A DNA stretch of 64,000 bases from Micromonospora noduli (lineage in GTDB: Bacteria > Actinomycetota > Actinomycetes > Mycobacteriales > Micromonosporaceae). Below the pieces are notes generated by a model. It was not told the DNA's origin. It was given only the letters and a program-made list of their open reading frames with translations, and searched no databases. The position numbers and the translations under genes were made by a program. Shown here in pieces: positions 37,376 through 46,019 of this stretch. Location of the stretch: the NCBI RefSeq assembly GCF_003264365.1, contig NZ_PYAK01000003.1:221594-285593 (forward strand). The letters run 5' to 3'. Position 1 is the stretch's first letter. Every line of letters begins with the position of its first letter.

Positions 37376-38134
37376 TCAGTCCCGTGGGCCACCCGCGACG
37401 TAGATGACCTGACCGGAGACGAAGCCTGCGCCCTCGCTCGCCAGGAACGAGATGGTGTGCGCGACGTCCTCCGGCCGGCCCGGGCGACGTACCGGGATCT
37501 CGGCGGCGGCGTGCTTCTGGAAGTCCTCGAAGTCGACCTTCATGCGGGCCGCGGTGGCCGCGGTCATGTCGGTGACGATGAAGCCGGGCGCGACCGCGTT
37601 CACTGTCACCCCGAACGGACCCAGCTCGATGGCGAGCGTCTTGGTGAAGCCCTGCAGACCGGCCTTGGCGGCGGCGTAGTTCGCCTGGCCCCGGTTGCCC
37701 AGCGCGGAGGTGCTGGAGAGGTTGACGATCCGCCCCCACTTCCGGTCCACCATGTGCTTCTGGGCGGCCTGGCTGAACAGGAACGCGCCCCGCAGGTGCA
37801 CGCCCATCACCGTGTCCCAGTCGGCGTTGGTCATCTTGAACAGCAGGTTGTCGCGGAGCACACCGGCGTTGTTGACCAGCACTGTGGGTGCGCCCAGCTC
37901 GGCGGCGACCCGGCTCACCGCCGCCTCGACCTGGTCCCGGTCGGACACGTCGGCGCCCACCCCGAGCGCCCGGCCACCGGCACCGGCGATGGCGTCCACC
38001 GTCTCCTTGGTGGCCGCCTCCTCGATGTCGACCACGGCGACAGCCATTCCGTCGGCGGCCAGCCGTCGGGCGGTGGCCGCGCCGATGCCGCGTGCGGCTC
38101 CGGTGACGATGGCGACGCGGGACTCCTCCGACAT
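37376..38134 (-). CDS. fabG: FabG-type 3-oxoacyl-ACP reductase (SDR)
   Basis: 252-aa classical short-chain dehydrogenase. Cofactor motif TGAARGIGAAT at residue 11, NNAGV near 90, catalytic Ser in NLSSTSALG, and Tyr-Lys in YAAAK near 153. The C-terminus GQVIYVAGG is typical of FabG. It reduces 3-oxoacyl groups with NADPH; because many SDRs resemble FabG, a polyketide or secondary-lipid role is also possible. No other fatty-acid genes adjoin. Confidence 0.85.
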   Translation of the reverse strand: MSEESRVAIVTGAARGIGAATARRLAADGMAVAVVDIEEAATKETVDAIAGAGGRALGVGADVSDRDQVEAAVSRVAAELGAPTVLVNNAGVLRDNLLFKMTNADWDTVMGVHLRGAFLFSQAAQKHMVDRKWGRIVNLSSTSALGNRGQANYAAAKAGLQGFTKTLAIELGPFGVTVNAVAPGFIVTDMTAATAARMKVDFEDFQKHAAAEIPVRRPGRPEDVAHTISFLASEGAGFVSGQVIYVAGGPRD

Positions 38135-38177
38135 GATTACCTCCCGGTAACTTGGGGTCGATCGGAGGAGCTTAACC

Positions 38178-39830
38178 TCAACAGGCCGACCCTCGGCATA
38201 GGCGAATCCACCGGTATCCGTAGCCGGAGACCTTCACCGCACCGAGCTTGCCCAACTCTCCGTAGCCACGGTCGGCGAGCACGTCGATCGGCAGGTCGGC
38301 CTCCGGTTCGAGGCTGCTGAGATCCACCTCGACGTCGTCGGTGCCCAGGTTGTGCACGAAGACCATCGTCCCGGTCGGCCCGTCCGCCCGGTGCGTCAGC
38401 ACGCCGGGCGGCACCGGCACGTCGATATGGCTGGTCGAGCCGGAGCCGATCTCCGGCGCCTCCCGCAGCGTACGGATCATGCGCTCGAACCAGGCGAGCA
38501 GCGACTTGGCGTCGCTGCGCTGGGCGGTGACGTTGACGTTCTGGTAGCCGAACTCACCCTTGTCGATCACCGGGCGGACCAGCTTCTCCGGGTCCGCCGT
38601 GGAGAAGCCGGCATTCGGCTGGTACGACCACTGCATCGGCGTACGGATCGCGTCCCGACCGCGCAGCGACAGGTCCTCGCCCATCCCGATCTCCTCGCCG
38701 TAGCGCAGAACCGGCGTGCCGCGCATCGAGAACTGCAGGGCGTACGCCAGCTCGATGCGCCGTCGGTCGTTGCCGAGCATCGGGGCGAGCCGGCGACGGA
38801 TGCCCCGGTCGTAGATGCGCATGTTCTCGTCCGGGCCGAACTCGGCGTACACCTGGTTGCGCTGTTCGGTCGTCAGCCGGGACAGGTCGATCTCGTCGTG
38901 GTTGCGCAGGAAGGTGGCCCACTGCCCGCCGACCGGCAGCTTCGGGGTGTCGTGCAACGCGTCGATCAGCTGCTCCGGGTCCTGCCGGGCCAGGGAGAGC
39001 ATGAGTCGACCGTTGAGCATGAAGTCGAAGAGCATGTGGATCCGGTTGCCGGAACCGCTGGCGTCGCCGAAGAACGTCGGTAGCTGGTCCGGCTCGACGT
39101 TCGCCTCGGCCAGCAGGACGGCGTCGCCGCGACGCCACTGGATGTGCTGGCGCATCTCGGTGAGGAACTCGAAGTCCTTCGGGGAGTTCGGGTTGCCCGG
39201 CTCGGTCAGCTCGATGATGAACGGCACCGCGTCCATCCGGAAGCCGGAGACGCCGAGCTGGAGCCAGAACGACATGATCTTCTTGATCTCGTCCCGGACC
39301 TGCGGATTGGCGAAGTTGAGGTCCGGCTGGAACTTGTAGAACCGGTGGTAGAACCACGCCTTGGCGGTCCGGTCGTAGCTCCAGGTCTCGTTCTGCTCGC
39401 CGGGGAAGACCATGCCCTGGTGCCGGTCGTCCGGTTCGGTGTCGGACCAGACGTACCAGTCCCGGTAGGGCGAGTCCGGCGAGGAGCGGGCGGACTGGAA
39501 CCACGGGTGCTCGTCGGAGGTGTGGTTGACCACCAGGTCGATGATCACGCGGATGCCCCGGTTCTGCGCCTGGTGCAGCAGCTCGGCGAAGTCGCCCAGC
39601 GTGCCGAAGCGCGGGTCCACGTTGTAGAAGTCGGTGGCGTCGTAGCCGTCGTCGCGGTTGGGCGACGGGTGGATCGGGTGCAGCCACAGGCAGGTCACCC
39701 CGAGTCGGGCCAGGTAGTCCAGCCTCCCGATCAGCCCACGGATGTCACCGACCCCGTCGCCGTCGGAGTCGGCGTACGTGTCGATGTCGAGGCAGTAGAC
39801 GACGGCTTCGGAATACCAACGGTCACCCAT
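38178..39830 (-). CDS. GH13 alpha-amylase family protein, trehalose-synthase-like
   Basis: About 550 aa from ATG 39830. The N-terminus WYSEAVVYCLDIDTYADSDG and DGVGDIRGL match the TreS group. Catalytic core motifs: DLVVNHTSDEHPW (region I), GFRMDAVPF (nucleophile Asp), LLAEAN (acid Glu) and FLRNHDE (region IV). A C-terminal beta domain follows. TreS enzymes interconvert maltose and trehalose or feed maltokinase, but here the hallmark partner genes (pep2, glgE) are absent, so only the GH13 assignment is firm. Confidence 0.88.
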   Translation of the reverse strand: MGDRWYSEAVVYCLDIDTYADSDGDGVGDIRGLIGRLDYLARLGVTCLWLHPIHPSPNRDDGYDATDFYNVDPRFGTLGDFAELLHQAQNRGIRVIIDLVVNHTSDEHPWFQSARSSPDSPYRDWYVWSDTEPDDRHQGMVFPGEQNETWSYDRTAKAWFYHRFYKFQPDLNFANPQVRDEIKKIMSFWLQLGVSGFRMDAVPFIIELTEPGNPNSPKDFEFLTEMRQHIQWRRGDAVLLAEANVEPDQLPTFFGDASGSGNRIHMLFDFMLNGRLMLSLARQDPEQLIDALHDTPKLPVGGQWATFLRNHDEIDLSRLTTEQRNQVYAEFGPDENMRIYDRGIRRRLAPMLGNDRRRIELAYALQFSMRGTPVLRYGEEIGMGEDLSLRGRDAIRTPMQWSYQPNAGFSTADPEKLVRPVIDKGEFGYQNVNVTAQRSDAKSLLAWFERMIRTLREAPEIGSGSTSHIDVPVPPGVLTHRADGPTGTMVFVHNLGTDDVEVDLSSLEPEADLPIDVLADRGYGELGKLGAVKVSGYGYRWIRLCRGSAC

Positions 39831-39916
39831 GCCGAAGGAACATCTCCGTTCGATCACCGCGGCAAACCCGTCCGGCGGGCGCCGGGCGGCGCGCGGCGTT
39901 GGTTACCGTGCCGGTC

Positions 39917-40531
39917 ATGGAGAACGACCTCGTACCGCCGAGCGAACTGTTGGACTGGTCCCGGGGCAGCTGGCTGCACCCGCCGGTACGCGTCGAGGAG
40001 GGCCCGGCCGGCGAGTTGGTCGTCGAGCCGGCCGCGGACAGCGACTTCTGGCGTCGGACCAGCTACGGCTTCGTGCACGACAACGGCCCGGCCCTGCTGG
40101 CGCCGCTGCCGGTGGGAGCCGCCATGGAGGTGAGCTTCCGGCTCGACTTCTCGGCGCAGTTCGACCAGGCCGGTGCGTTCGTCCGCGTCGACGAACGGAC
40201 CTGGACCAAGGCCGGTGTGGAGATCAGCGACGGCGAGGTGCAGCTCGGCGCGGTGGTGACCCGGGAGTTCTCCGACTGGTCGGTGGGGCCGGTGCCGGAG
40301 TGGGCGGGCCGGGAGGTGACAGTCCGGGTCAGCCGGGCCGGCGACGCGCTGACCATCCGCGCCCGGGTCGACGACGAGCCGTGGCAACTGGTCCGGCTCG
40401 CCCCGCTGGACCCGACGGCCGAGGCCGTCGCCGGCCCGTTCTGCTGTGCGCCGTCCCGCGCCGGTCTGACAGTGGTGTTCACCGGTTGGCGGCAGGGACC
40501 GGCGGACACCGCACTGCACCCGGAGCACTGA
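39917..40531 (+). CDS. DUF1349 (concanavalin-like) protein
   Basis: 204 aa from ATG 39917. Beta-sandwich DUF1349 pattern: SDFWRRTSYGFVHDNGPALL, FDQAGAFVRVDERTWTKAGVEISDG, then a C-terminal FTGWRQGPAD. The family is related to laminin-G/concanavalin-like carbohydrate-binding folds, usually cytosolic; function unproven. Divergent from the GH13 gene with an 86-base gap. Confidence 0.85.
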   Translation: MENDLVPPSELLDWSRGSWLHPPVRVEEGPAGELVVEPAADSDFWRRTSYGFVHDNGPALLAPLPVGAAMEVSFRLDFSAQFDQAGAFVRVDERTWTKAGVEISDGEVQLGAVVTREFSDWSVGPVPEWAGREVTVRVSRAGDALTIRARVDDEPWQLVRLAPLDPTAEAVAGPFCCAPSRAGLTVVFTGWRQGPADTALHPEH

Positions 40532-40600
40532 GTGCAGGTGTAGTTCGGGGCCCGCTGGGTATGACCCTCCGATCCCCGACAGCCGACCGGAAGGACGACC

Positions 40601-41272
40601 ATGGCGTACGCCCAGGCTGGCGACCCGTCCGAGTTCACCGGGTTGACCGGCTGGGTGGCCTCGGTGATCGAGGTGATGGGCCCGGTCGGCGTGGCGCTGC
40701 TGGTGGCGCTGGAGAGCATCGTTCCGCCGATCCCCAGCGAGATCGTGCTGGCGCTCGCCGGTTTCCTGGCCCACGAGGGCAAGTTCAACGTCGTCGTCGT
40801 GGTGCTGGCCGCGACGGTCGGCTCGCTGGTCGGCGCGTTGGTGCTCTACTGGCTGGGCGCGGCGCTGGGCGAGGAGCGGCTCAAGCGCTGGCTGGACCAC
40901 ATCCCGTTGGTGGACAGCGACGACCTGGAGAAGGCCGACAAGTGGTTCGAGCGGCACGGTCGGTGGGCGGTGCTGATCGGCCGGGTGGTGCCGGTGGTCC
41001 GCAGCCTGGTTTCCGTGCCGGCCGGGGCCAACCGGATGCCGCTGGGTGAGTTCATCCTGCTCACCACCATCGGCAGCGGGGTGTGGAACGGTCTCATCGT
41101 GGGCGCGGGTTACGCGCTCGGGAGCCGTTGGCAGGACGTCGAGCGCTACAGCGACTGGTTCAACTACGCGATCGTCGCCGTCTTCGTCGTGATGGTGGCC
41201 AGTTGGGTGATCCGCAAGGTTCGCAAGCGTCGGGCACGCGACGACCGGCGGTCGGTGACCGCCGGTCGCTGA
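40601..41272 (+). CDS. DedA-family (SNARE-associated) membrane protein
   Basis: 223 aa with GGAAGG before the ATG. Membrane segments with the family motifs ESIVPPIPSEIVLALAG, ATVGSLVGALVLYWLG and IGRVVPVVRSLVSVPAG, whose charged and Pro residues are conserved. DedA proteins are proton-coupled and several flip undecaprenyl phosphate or phospholipids. That role here is family inference. A Lys/Arg-rich tail ends the protein. Confidence 0.92.
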   Translation: MAYAQAGDPSEFTGLTGWVASVIEVMGPVGVALLVALESIVPPIPSEIVLALAGFLAHEGKFNVVVVVLAATVGSLVGALVLYWLGAALGEERLKRWLDHIPLVDSDDLEKADKWFERHGRWAVLIGRVVPVVRSLVSVPAGANRMPLGEFILLTTIGSGVWNGLIVGAGYALGSRWQDVERYSDWFNYAIVAVFVVMVASWVIRKVRKRRARDDRRSVTAGR

Positions 41273-41284
41273 TCCGCGTCCCGC

Positions 41285-42850
41285 TCAGCCGAACTGGGCG
41301 CTGATCGACGTGAACTCCCACGTGTTCTGTGCGATGCCGGAGCAGTTGGAGACGACGCCCCCGCCCGGACACGGCCGGTCCCGGTTGACCGACCAGAACG
41401 TGAACCGGCTCAGCCCGCGTGCCTTCGCCCAGTCACGGACCTGGGTCCAGGTGGCCGGTGAGGTCAGCTCCTGCTGGTCGGAGAGCCCGTTCATCCCGGA
41501 GATGCCCATGTGGGCGTACGCCGTCGCGTCGGACCAACCGAAGGCCGTCTTCAGCGTGTTCTTCAGCCCCTCGGCGGCGTTGACGGTGCTCTGGTACATG
41601 TTGGCCCCGCCACCAAAGTCGAACGGCATGATCGTGAAGGTGTCGATGTTGACGCCCAGCGCGGCGGCCTGGTTGATCAGCCGGGTGCCGTAGTACGACG
41701 GGCCGGTGGTCGTGGTGCCGAACGTGATGATGGTCTTCAGCCCCGGGTTGTTCTGCTTGACGATCTTCAGCGCGCCGAGGATCCGGTCCTGCACGACCTC
41801 GTTCTCGAACTCGTCGCTGTTCTCGATGTCGATGTCGATCGCCTTGAGCCCGAACGCGTTGATCACCTGCTGGTACGCCCCGGCCAGGGCACTGGCCGAT
41901 GAGCAGTTCGGGCCGAGCTTGTTGCCGCTCCAACCGCCGATGGACGGGATCACGTCGCCGCCGGCCGCCCGGATGGCCGCGATGGTGTTGGTGTGCGCGC
42001 CCCCCGTGAGCGGGCCACCGCCGTCCCAGGCCGGGGTGCAGCCACCGCCGGAGAGCACGAACGCGATGGTGAACCACTTCACGCCGGTCGCCGACATGAC
42101 CGTCGCCGGGGCGGGCGGGTCACCCCAGCCCGGGTAGAGGTAGGGCGCGACGGCCATCGAACCGCCGCCACCGGTGCAGCCGGTGGTGCTCGCGGCGACC
42201 GCCGTCGACCGCGCCGACTCCCCCGCGGAGTTGTACGCGGCGACCGTGTAGCTGTGCGCCGAGCAAGCGGCCAGGCCGGAGACGGTCGTCGAGGTGCCGG
42301 TGAGGGTGGCGCGGACCGTCGAGCCCTCGTACACGCGGTAGCCGGTCACCGTGCCGCCGACGGCGTTCCAGGCCAGCGAGACGGCCGAAGCGGTGGTGCC
42401 GGTGACGCGCAGGCCGCCCGGAGTGCCGGGGGCACCTGGTGGGGTGGTCGGGCCGCCCGCGCAGGGCGAACCGTTGACAGTGCAGTTGGTGGGGTCACCG
42501 GTGCCGGCGACGATGAAGCCGAACGAGGTGCTCGCGCCAGCCCCCAGCGCGCCGTTCCAGGACTGGTTTCGGGCGGTCACGTGCTGACCCGAACTGCTCA
42601 CCAGGGCGTCCCACGCCGACCCGACCGTGCTGCCGGCGGGCAGATCGAACTGGACGTCCCAGGAGGTGATCGCCGTGGACGTGTTGTTGGTGACGGTGAA
42701 CTTCGCCTCGTACCCGCTGCTCCAGCTGCTGGTGCGGGCGAAGGCGGCGGTGGCGGCGGACGCGGCCTGCGGTGCCACGACGGTGGCCGCCACCAGTGCG
42801 GCGGCCAGCGCGACGGCGAAGGTCGCCGCGCGGGGGGATCGGAGTTTCAT
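41285..42850 (-). CDS. Secreted chitinase, CBM2-FnIII-GH18
   Basis: A 521-aa exported enzyme. Signal peptide about 1-33. A CBM2 chitin/cellulose-binding domain follows (about 34-130, WSSGYEAKFTVTNN; ends CTVNGSPCAGG), then a linker, FnIII (about 143-228) and a GH18 barrel (about 235-521). The catalytic D-x-D-x-E is present as AIDIDIEN near residue 337, although the Asp that usually starts the longer DGxDxDxE motif is Lys here. It hydrolyses chitin by substrate-assisted catalysis. Next to another GH18 and a GH16, it fits a fungal-wall-degrading set. Confidence 0.93.
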   Translation of the reverse strand: MKLRSPRAATFAVALAAALVAATVVAPQAASAATAAFARTSSWSSGYEAKFTVTNNTSTAITSWDVQFDLPAGSTVGSAWDALVSSSGQHVTARNQSWNGALGAGASTSFGFIVAGTGDPTNCTVNGSPCAGGPTTPPGAPGTPGGLRVTGTTASAVSLAWNAVGGTVTGYRVYEGSTVRATLTGTSTTVSGLAACSAHSYTVAAYNSAGESARSTAVAASTTGCTGGGGSMAVAPYLYPGWGDPPAPATVMSATGVKWFTIAFVLSGGGCTPAWDGGGPLTGGAHTNTIAAIRAAGGDVIPSIGGWSGNKLGPNCSSASALAGAYQQVINAFGLKAIDIDIENSDEFENEVVQDRILGALKIVKQNNPGLKTIITFGTTTTGPSYYGTRLINQAAALGVNIDTFTIMPFDFGGGANMYQSTVNAAEGLKNTLKTAFGWSDATAYAHMGISGMNGLSDQQELTSPATWTQVRDWAKARGLSRFTFWSVNRDRPCPGGGVVSNCSGIAQNTWEFTSISAQFG

Positions 42851-42998
42851 GGTGGCCTCCAGGGACCGGTGTGGTGGGGGTTTCGCCTGCGTCGTCGAGC
42901 GGCGCTCGGCGCGGGCGGATGGTGCCGATGCCGTGCGCGAGCGGGAGTGCCGGCCGCGCAGGTGGTGGCGCCGACGCCGGTGCGGGCGTCGGCACTGC

Positions 42999-44411
42999 TC
43001 AGGGCAGGGTGTCCAGGTGCGGGGCCACAGTGCGGGCGAAGCCGTTGCCGTTGCTGACGTCCCAGTTCACCGACCAGGTCATCGCGCCCCGGATGCCGGG
43101 ATAGGTGCGCGGCGGCCGGAAGCTGCCGCAGTTGGTGCCCCGGGCCAGGCAGTCCAGGGCGGCGTTGACCACGCTGGGCGCGACGATGCCACCGCCGGCC
43201 GCCCCCGCTCCGGCGGGCAGGCCGAGACCGACCTGGTCGGGGCGCAGCCCGGCCTCCAACTGGATGCAGGCCAACGCGACGATGAAGTTCACGGTGCCCT
43301 GGCCGTACGCGGCGTTCTGGTCGCAGCCGAGCATCGCGCCGGAGTTGTAGTACTGGGTGTTGACGACGGTGAGGATGTCCTTGATGTCGAGCGCCAGCTT
43401 GAAGTAGCCACCGGCCGGGTTCTGCATGTCGATGGTCTGCGGCGCCATCGCGATGATCAGCCCCGACCCGACAGTGGCCCGCAGCGCGCGTAGCGCCTGC
43501 GCCATGTATGTGGGGTTGAGCCCGTTCTCCAGGTCGATGTCGATCCCGTCGAAGCCGTAGCGGGCGATCAACGCGGCGGCCGTGTCGGCGAACGCGGTGG
43601 CCGAGGCGGCGTTGTTCACGGCGACCCGGCCGGTCTCGCCACCGACGGAGAGGATGACCCGCTTGCCCCGGCTGTGCAGGGTGCGCACGTCGGCGGTGAA
43701 GTCCGCGTCGGTGTAGCCGCCCAGCGCGGCGGCCAGGCCGGGGTCGATGCCGAAGGTGAGCGCTCCCGGCGTCGCGGTGGCCTCGGCGAAGGCGACCGCC
43801 ACCAGGTCGTACTCGGCGGGCACGTCGCGTAGCCGCAGCTCGACGGCGGGGTTGTCGAAGTTGTGCCAGTAACCGGTGAGCAGGTGCTTCGGCAGTCCAC
43901 CGGTGGGCGGGTCGGTCGGCGGCGGGGTCGTCGGGGGCGGCGTGGTGGGCGGTGGGGTGGTGGGCGGCGGCGTGGTGGGCGGGGTGCCGCCGCCGCAGGA
44001 CGCGCCGTTGAGCTGGCAGCCGCCCGGTGAGCCGGAGCCGCTGGCCAGGAAGCCGAAGGAGACCGACGCGCCCGGGGCGATCGTGCCGTTCCAGGACCTG
44101 TTGGTGAAGGTGTGCCGCTGGCCGGATGAGCTGAGCAACGCGTCCCAGTAGCTGCCGAGGGTGGTGCCGGACGGCAGGTCGAAGGCGAGGCTCCAGCCGT
44201 TGATGGTCGAGCTGCCGCCGTTGGTGATGGTGTACTTCCCCTCCCAGCCAGAGCCCCAGTCGGCGGTCTTGACGAAGCTGGCGGTGGCCCCGGCGGCGTA
44301 CGCGGGCAGCGCCACCCAGGCCGCGCCGAGTGTCGCCGCCAGGGCGGCGACGAGGGACAGGACAAGGGATCTGGCAGCTTCATGCGACCCTCCACGCCCG
44401 GCAACGGGCAT
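42999..44411 (-). CDS. Secreted chitinase, CBM2-GH18, start disrupted by a probable frameshift
   Basis: 470 aa in the main frame. CBM2 (about 38-135, WGSGWEGKYTITNG, ends CQLNGASCGG), a Pro/Thr linker, then GH18 (about 170-470) with intact FDGIDIDLEN near residue 290. The signal peptide core SLVLSLVAALAATLGAAW is in frame, but the ATG with an ideal GGAGG site (44383) is one base out of frame with it. The only in-frame ATG (44411) has no ribosome site and would add an odd GRGGSHEAA leader. Restoring one base near 44370 would give MKLPRSLVLSLVAALAAT, a normal signal. So the gene may be silenced, or the sequence has an error. Confidence 0.88.
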   Translation of the reverse strand: MPVAGRGGSHEAARSLVLSLVAALAATLGAAWVALPAYAAGATASFVKTADWGSGWEGKYTITNGGSSTINGWSLAFDLPSGTTLGSYWDALLSSSGQRHTFTNRSWNGTIAPGASVSFGFLASGSGSPGGCQLNGASCGGGTPPTTPPPTTPPPTTPPPTTPPPTDPPTGGLPKHLLTGYWHNFDNPAVELRLRDVPAEYDLVAVAFAEATATPGALTFGIDPGLAAALGGYTDADFTADVRTLHSRGKRVILSVGGETGRVAVNNAASATAFADTAAALIARYGFDGIDIDLENGLNPTYMAQALRALRATVGSGLIIAMAPQTIDMQNPAGGYFKLALDIKDILTVVNTQYYNSGAMLGCDQNAAYGQGTVNFIVALACIQLEAGLRPDQVGLGLPAGAGAAGGGIVAPSVVNAALDCLARGTNCGSFRPPRTYPGIRGAMTWSVNWDVSNGNGFARTVAPHLDTLP

Positions 44412-44444
44412 CCATGGACGTCAACGTCACTGCTAATTATTAAG

Positions 44445-44456
44445 ACAGTTAACTGT
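44445..44456. promoter_or_regulatory. Perfect palindrome in the chitinase promoter region
   Basis: ACAGTTAACTGT lies in an unusually AT-rich patch (44433-44460) about 60 bases upstream of the second chitinase. It is a possible regulator site or part of the promoter. Confidence 0.4.
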
Positions 44457-44486
44457 TTCTGTCCAGGGGTGGCCCGGGTGAGCGGA

Positions 44487-44517
44487 CCTCCCGTCGCGCG
44501 GGCGGCGCGACGGGAGG
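44487..44517 (-). terminator. Terminator of the GH16 gene
   Basis: 13-bp perfect GC-rich inverted repeat (44487-44499 with 44505-44517) just past the GH16 stop. Confidence 0.8.
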
Positions 44518-44533
44518 CCGCAGGGCGTCCGCC

Positions 44534-45949
44534 TCAGCGGCGGAAGGTGAACCAGTTGACGTTGACGAAGTCGTTGGGCTGGCCGCTGGTGAAGGTGAGA
44601 TAGACGGTGTGCCGGCCCGTCACCCCGCCGCCGACGTTGCCGGGCACCGAGCGCCAGCTCTGCCAGCCGCCGGTGTTGCCGACCGCGAAGCTGCCGATGG
44701 GAGCCGCGGTCGGGCTGTCCAGCCGCACCTCCACCAGACCGCTCACCCCGCCCGCCGCGCCGGACGCGACCCGGGCCACGAAGTCGCGAGGCCCGCTGGA
44801 GCCGAACTCGACGCCGTCGTAGCGCGCCCAGTCCCCGTTACGCAGGGCGGCGATGTTCTGCCCGCCCTCGGCGCACGCCTCGACAGCCACCCCGTTCTGG
44901 GCGTTGAACGACTCGGCCTGGAGCTGCCCGTACGCGTCCCTCGTCCCGCCCGGCGGCGGGGTGGTCGGCGGCGGCGTGGTCCCACCACCCCGGCGGTACA
45001 CGGCCACGTAGTCGACCAGCATCGGTCGACCCGGGATGGTCGCCGCGGTCGGCGTGCCGCTGCCGGCCACCCCGTTCGGGAAGGCGCCGCCCATCGCCAC
45101 GTTGAGCAGCAGGAAGTAGCCGGCGTGCGAGGTCATCTGCGACCAGGCTGACGCACCGACCTGACTCTGCGTCACGGTGTGGTAGAGCTGCCCGTCGACG
45201 TACCAGCGCAGTTGCTGGGGACTGATCGAGGCGTCCCACTCGAACCGGTACGTGTGGAACGCCGACTGGCAGCTGGCGCCCGGGCAGGCCCGGGACGCAC
45301 CGAGGCCGTTCGACTCGTTGCAGGGTCCGCCCGGGGCCACGCCGCAGTGCAGCACGCCCCAGACGGAGTTGATGCCGTTGACGTTCTCCATCACGTCGAA
45401 CTCGCCGATGCCCGGCCAGTTCTGGTAGTTGCCCCGGTAGGGCGCGCCCAGCGCCCAGAACGCCGGCCAGTAGCCGGACGCCGCCGCACCTGTGACGTTC
45501 GGCATCTGGATCCGGCCCTCGATCGCCAGCACGCCGCCAGCCGGGGCCTTGAAATCGCTGCGCACGGTCTCGATCCGGGCGGAGGTCCAGCCTCCCCCTC
45601 CGTCGCGCAGCGGCGTGATCCGCAGGTTGCCGCCGCCGTCGTGGCTCACGTTGGCGGTGCTGGCGGTGTAGTTCTGGATCTCGCCGGTGCCCCAGTTGCC
45701 CGGGCCGCCCGGGTAGTTGTGCCCCGTGTCGATGATCCAGTTGGCGGCCGACGGCAGGGTGCCGGCCGCGCCGGTGAAGTCGTCGCTCCAGACAGTGCTC
45801 CAGCCGGCGGGCGGTGGCGGGACGGCGGCCTGCGCGGTCATGGTGACGCCGGCCAGGGCGATGGTGGTAGCTGCGAGCAGGACGGACGCCAACAATCGGC
45901 GGCGGACGGGTGGGGCGGCGGTGACCGCCAGGGGAGGTGGCATTGACAT
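44534..45949 (-). CDS. Secreted GH16 beta-glucanase with CBM6
   Basis: A 471-aa exported enzyme: signal peptide (about 1-41), GH16 jelly roll (about 45-315) with the catalytic region GEFDVMENVNG near residue 183 (two Glu flanking the Asp), a Thr/Pro/Gly linker and a C-terminal CBM6-like domain (about 340-471). Layout and sequence match beta-1,3-glucanases (laminarinase type). A CebR-like palindrome sits just downstream of its promoter, suggesting sugar-responsive repression. With two chitinases it completes enzymes for beta-glucan plus chitin. Confidence 0.92.
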   Translation of the reverse strand: MSMPPPLAVTAAPPVRRRLLASVLLAATTIALAGVTMTAQAAVPPPPAGWSTVWSDDFTGAAGTLPSAANWIIDTGHNYPGGPGNWGTGEIQNYTASTANVSHDGGGNLRITPLRDGGGGWTSARIETVRSDFKAPAGGVLAIEGRIQMPNVTGAAASGYWPAFWALGAPYRGNYQNWPGIGEFDVMENVNGINSVWGVLHCGVAPGGPCNESNGLGASRACPGASCQSAFHTYRFEWDASISPQQLRWYVDGQLYHTVTQSQVGASAWSQMTSHAGYFLLLNVAMGGAFPNGVAGSGTPTAATIPGRPMLVDYVAVYRRGGGTTPPPTTPPPGGTRDAYGQLQAESFNAQNGVAVEACAEGGQNIAALRNGDWARYDGVEFGSSGPRDFVARVASGAAGGVSGLVEVRLDSPTAAPIGSFAVGNTGGWQSWRSVPGNVGGGVTGRHTVYLTFTSGQPNDFVNVNWFTFRR

Positions 45950-45971
45950 GCCTCTCTGCGGGGGACGGGTC

Positions 45972-45987
45972 GAGAGAGCGCTCTCTC
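45972..45987. promoter_or_regulatory. LacI/CebR-like operator of the GH16 gene
   Basis: Perfect 16-base palindrome GAGAGAGCGCTCTCTC with the AGCGCT centre typical of CebR-type operators that control cellulases and beta-glucanases. It lies 22 bases upstream of the GH16 start. Confidence 0.65.
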
Positions 45988-45990
45988 AGA

Positions 45991-46019
45991 GTTGTACGTC
46001 CCGTCAACACAGTTGTCAA
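45991..46019 (-). promoter_or_regulatory. Promoter of the GH16 gene
   Basis: On the minus strand, TTGACA (46019-46014) is followed after 17 bases by TACAAC (45996-45991). The operator at 45972-45987 follows immediately, where it would block initiation. The -35 overlaps the end of the yidC-like gene. Confidence 0.55.

Noticed and set aside
43876..44151. Plus-strand frame rich in GGVVGGG repeats opposite the chitinase linker
   Set aside because: It is the reverse complement of the Thr/Pro linker codons of the chitinase.
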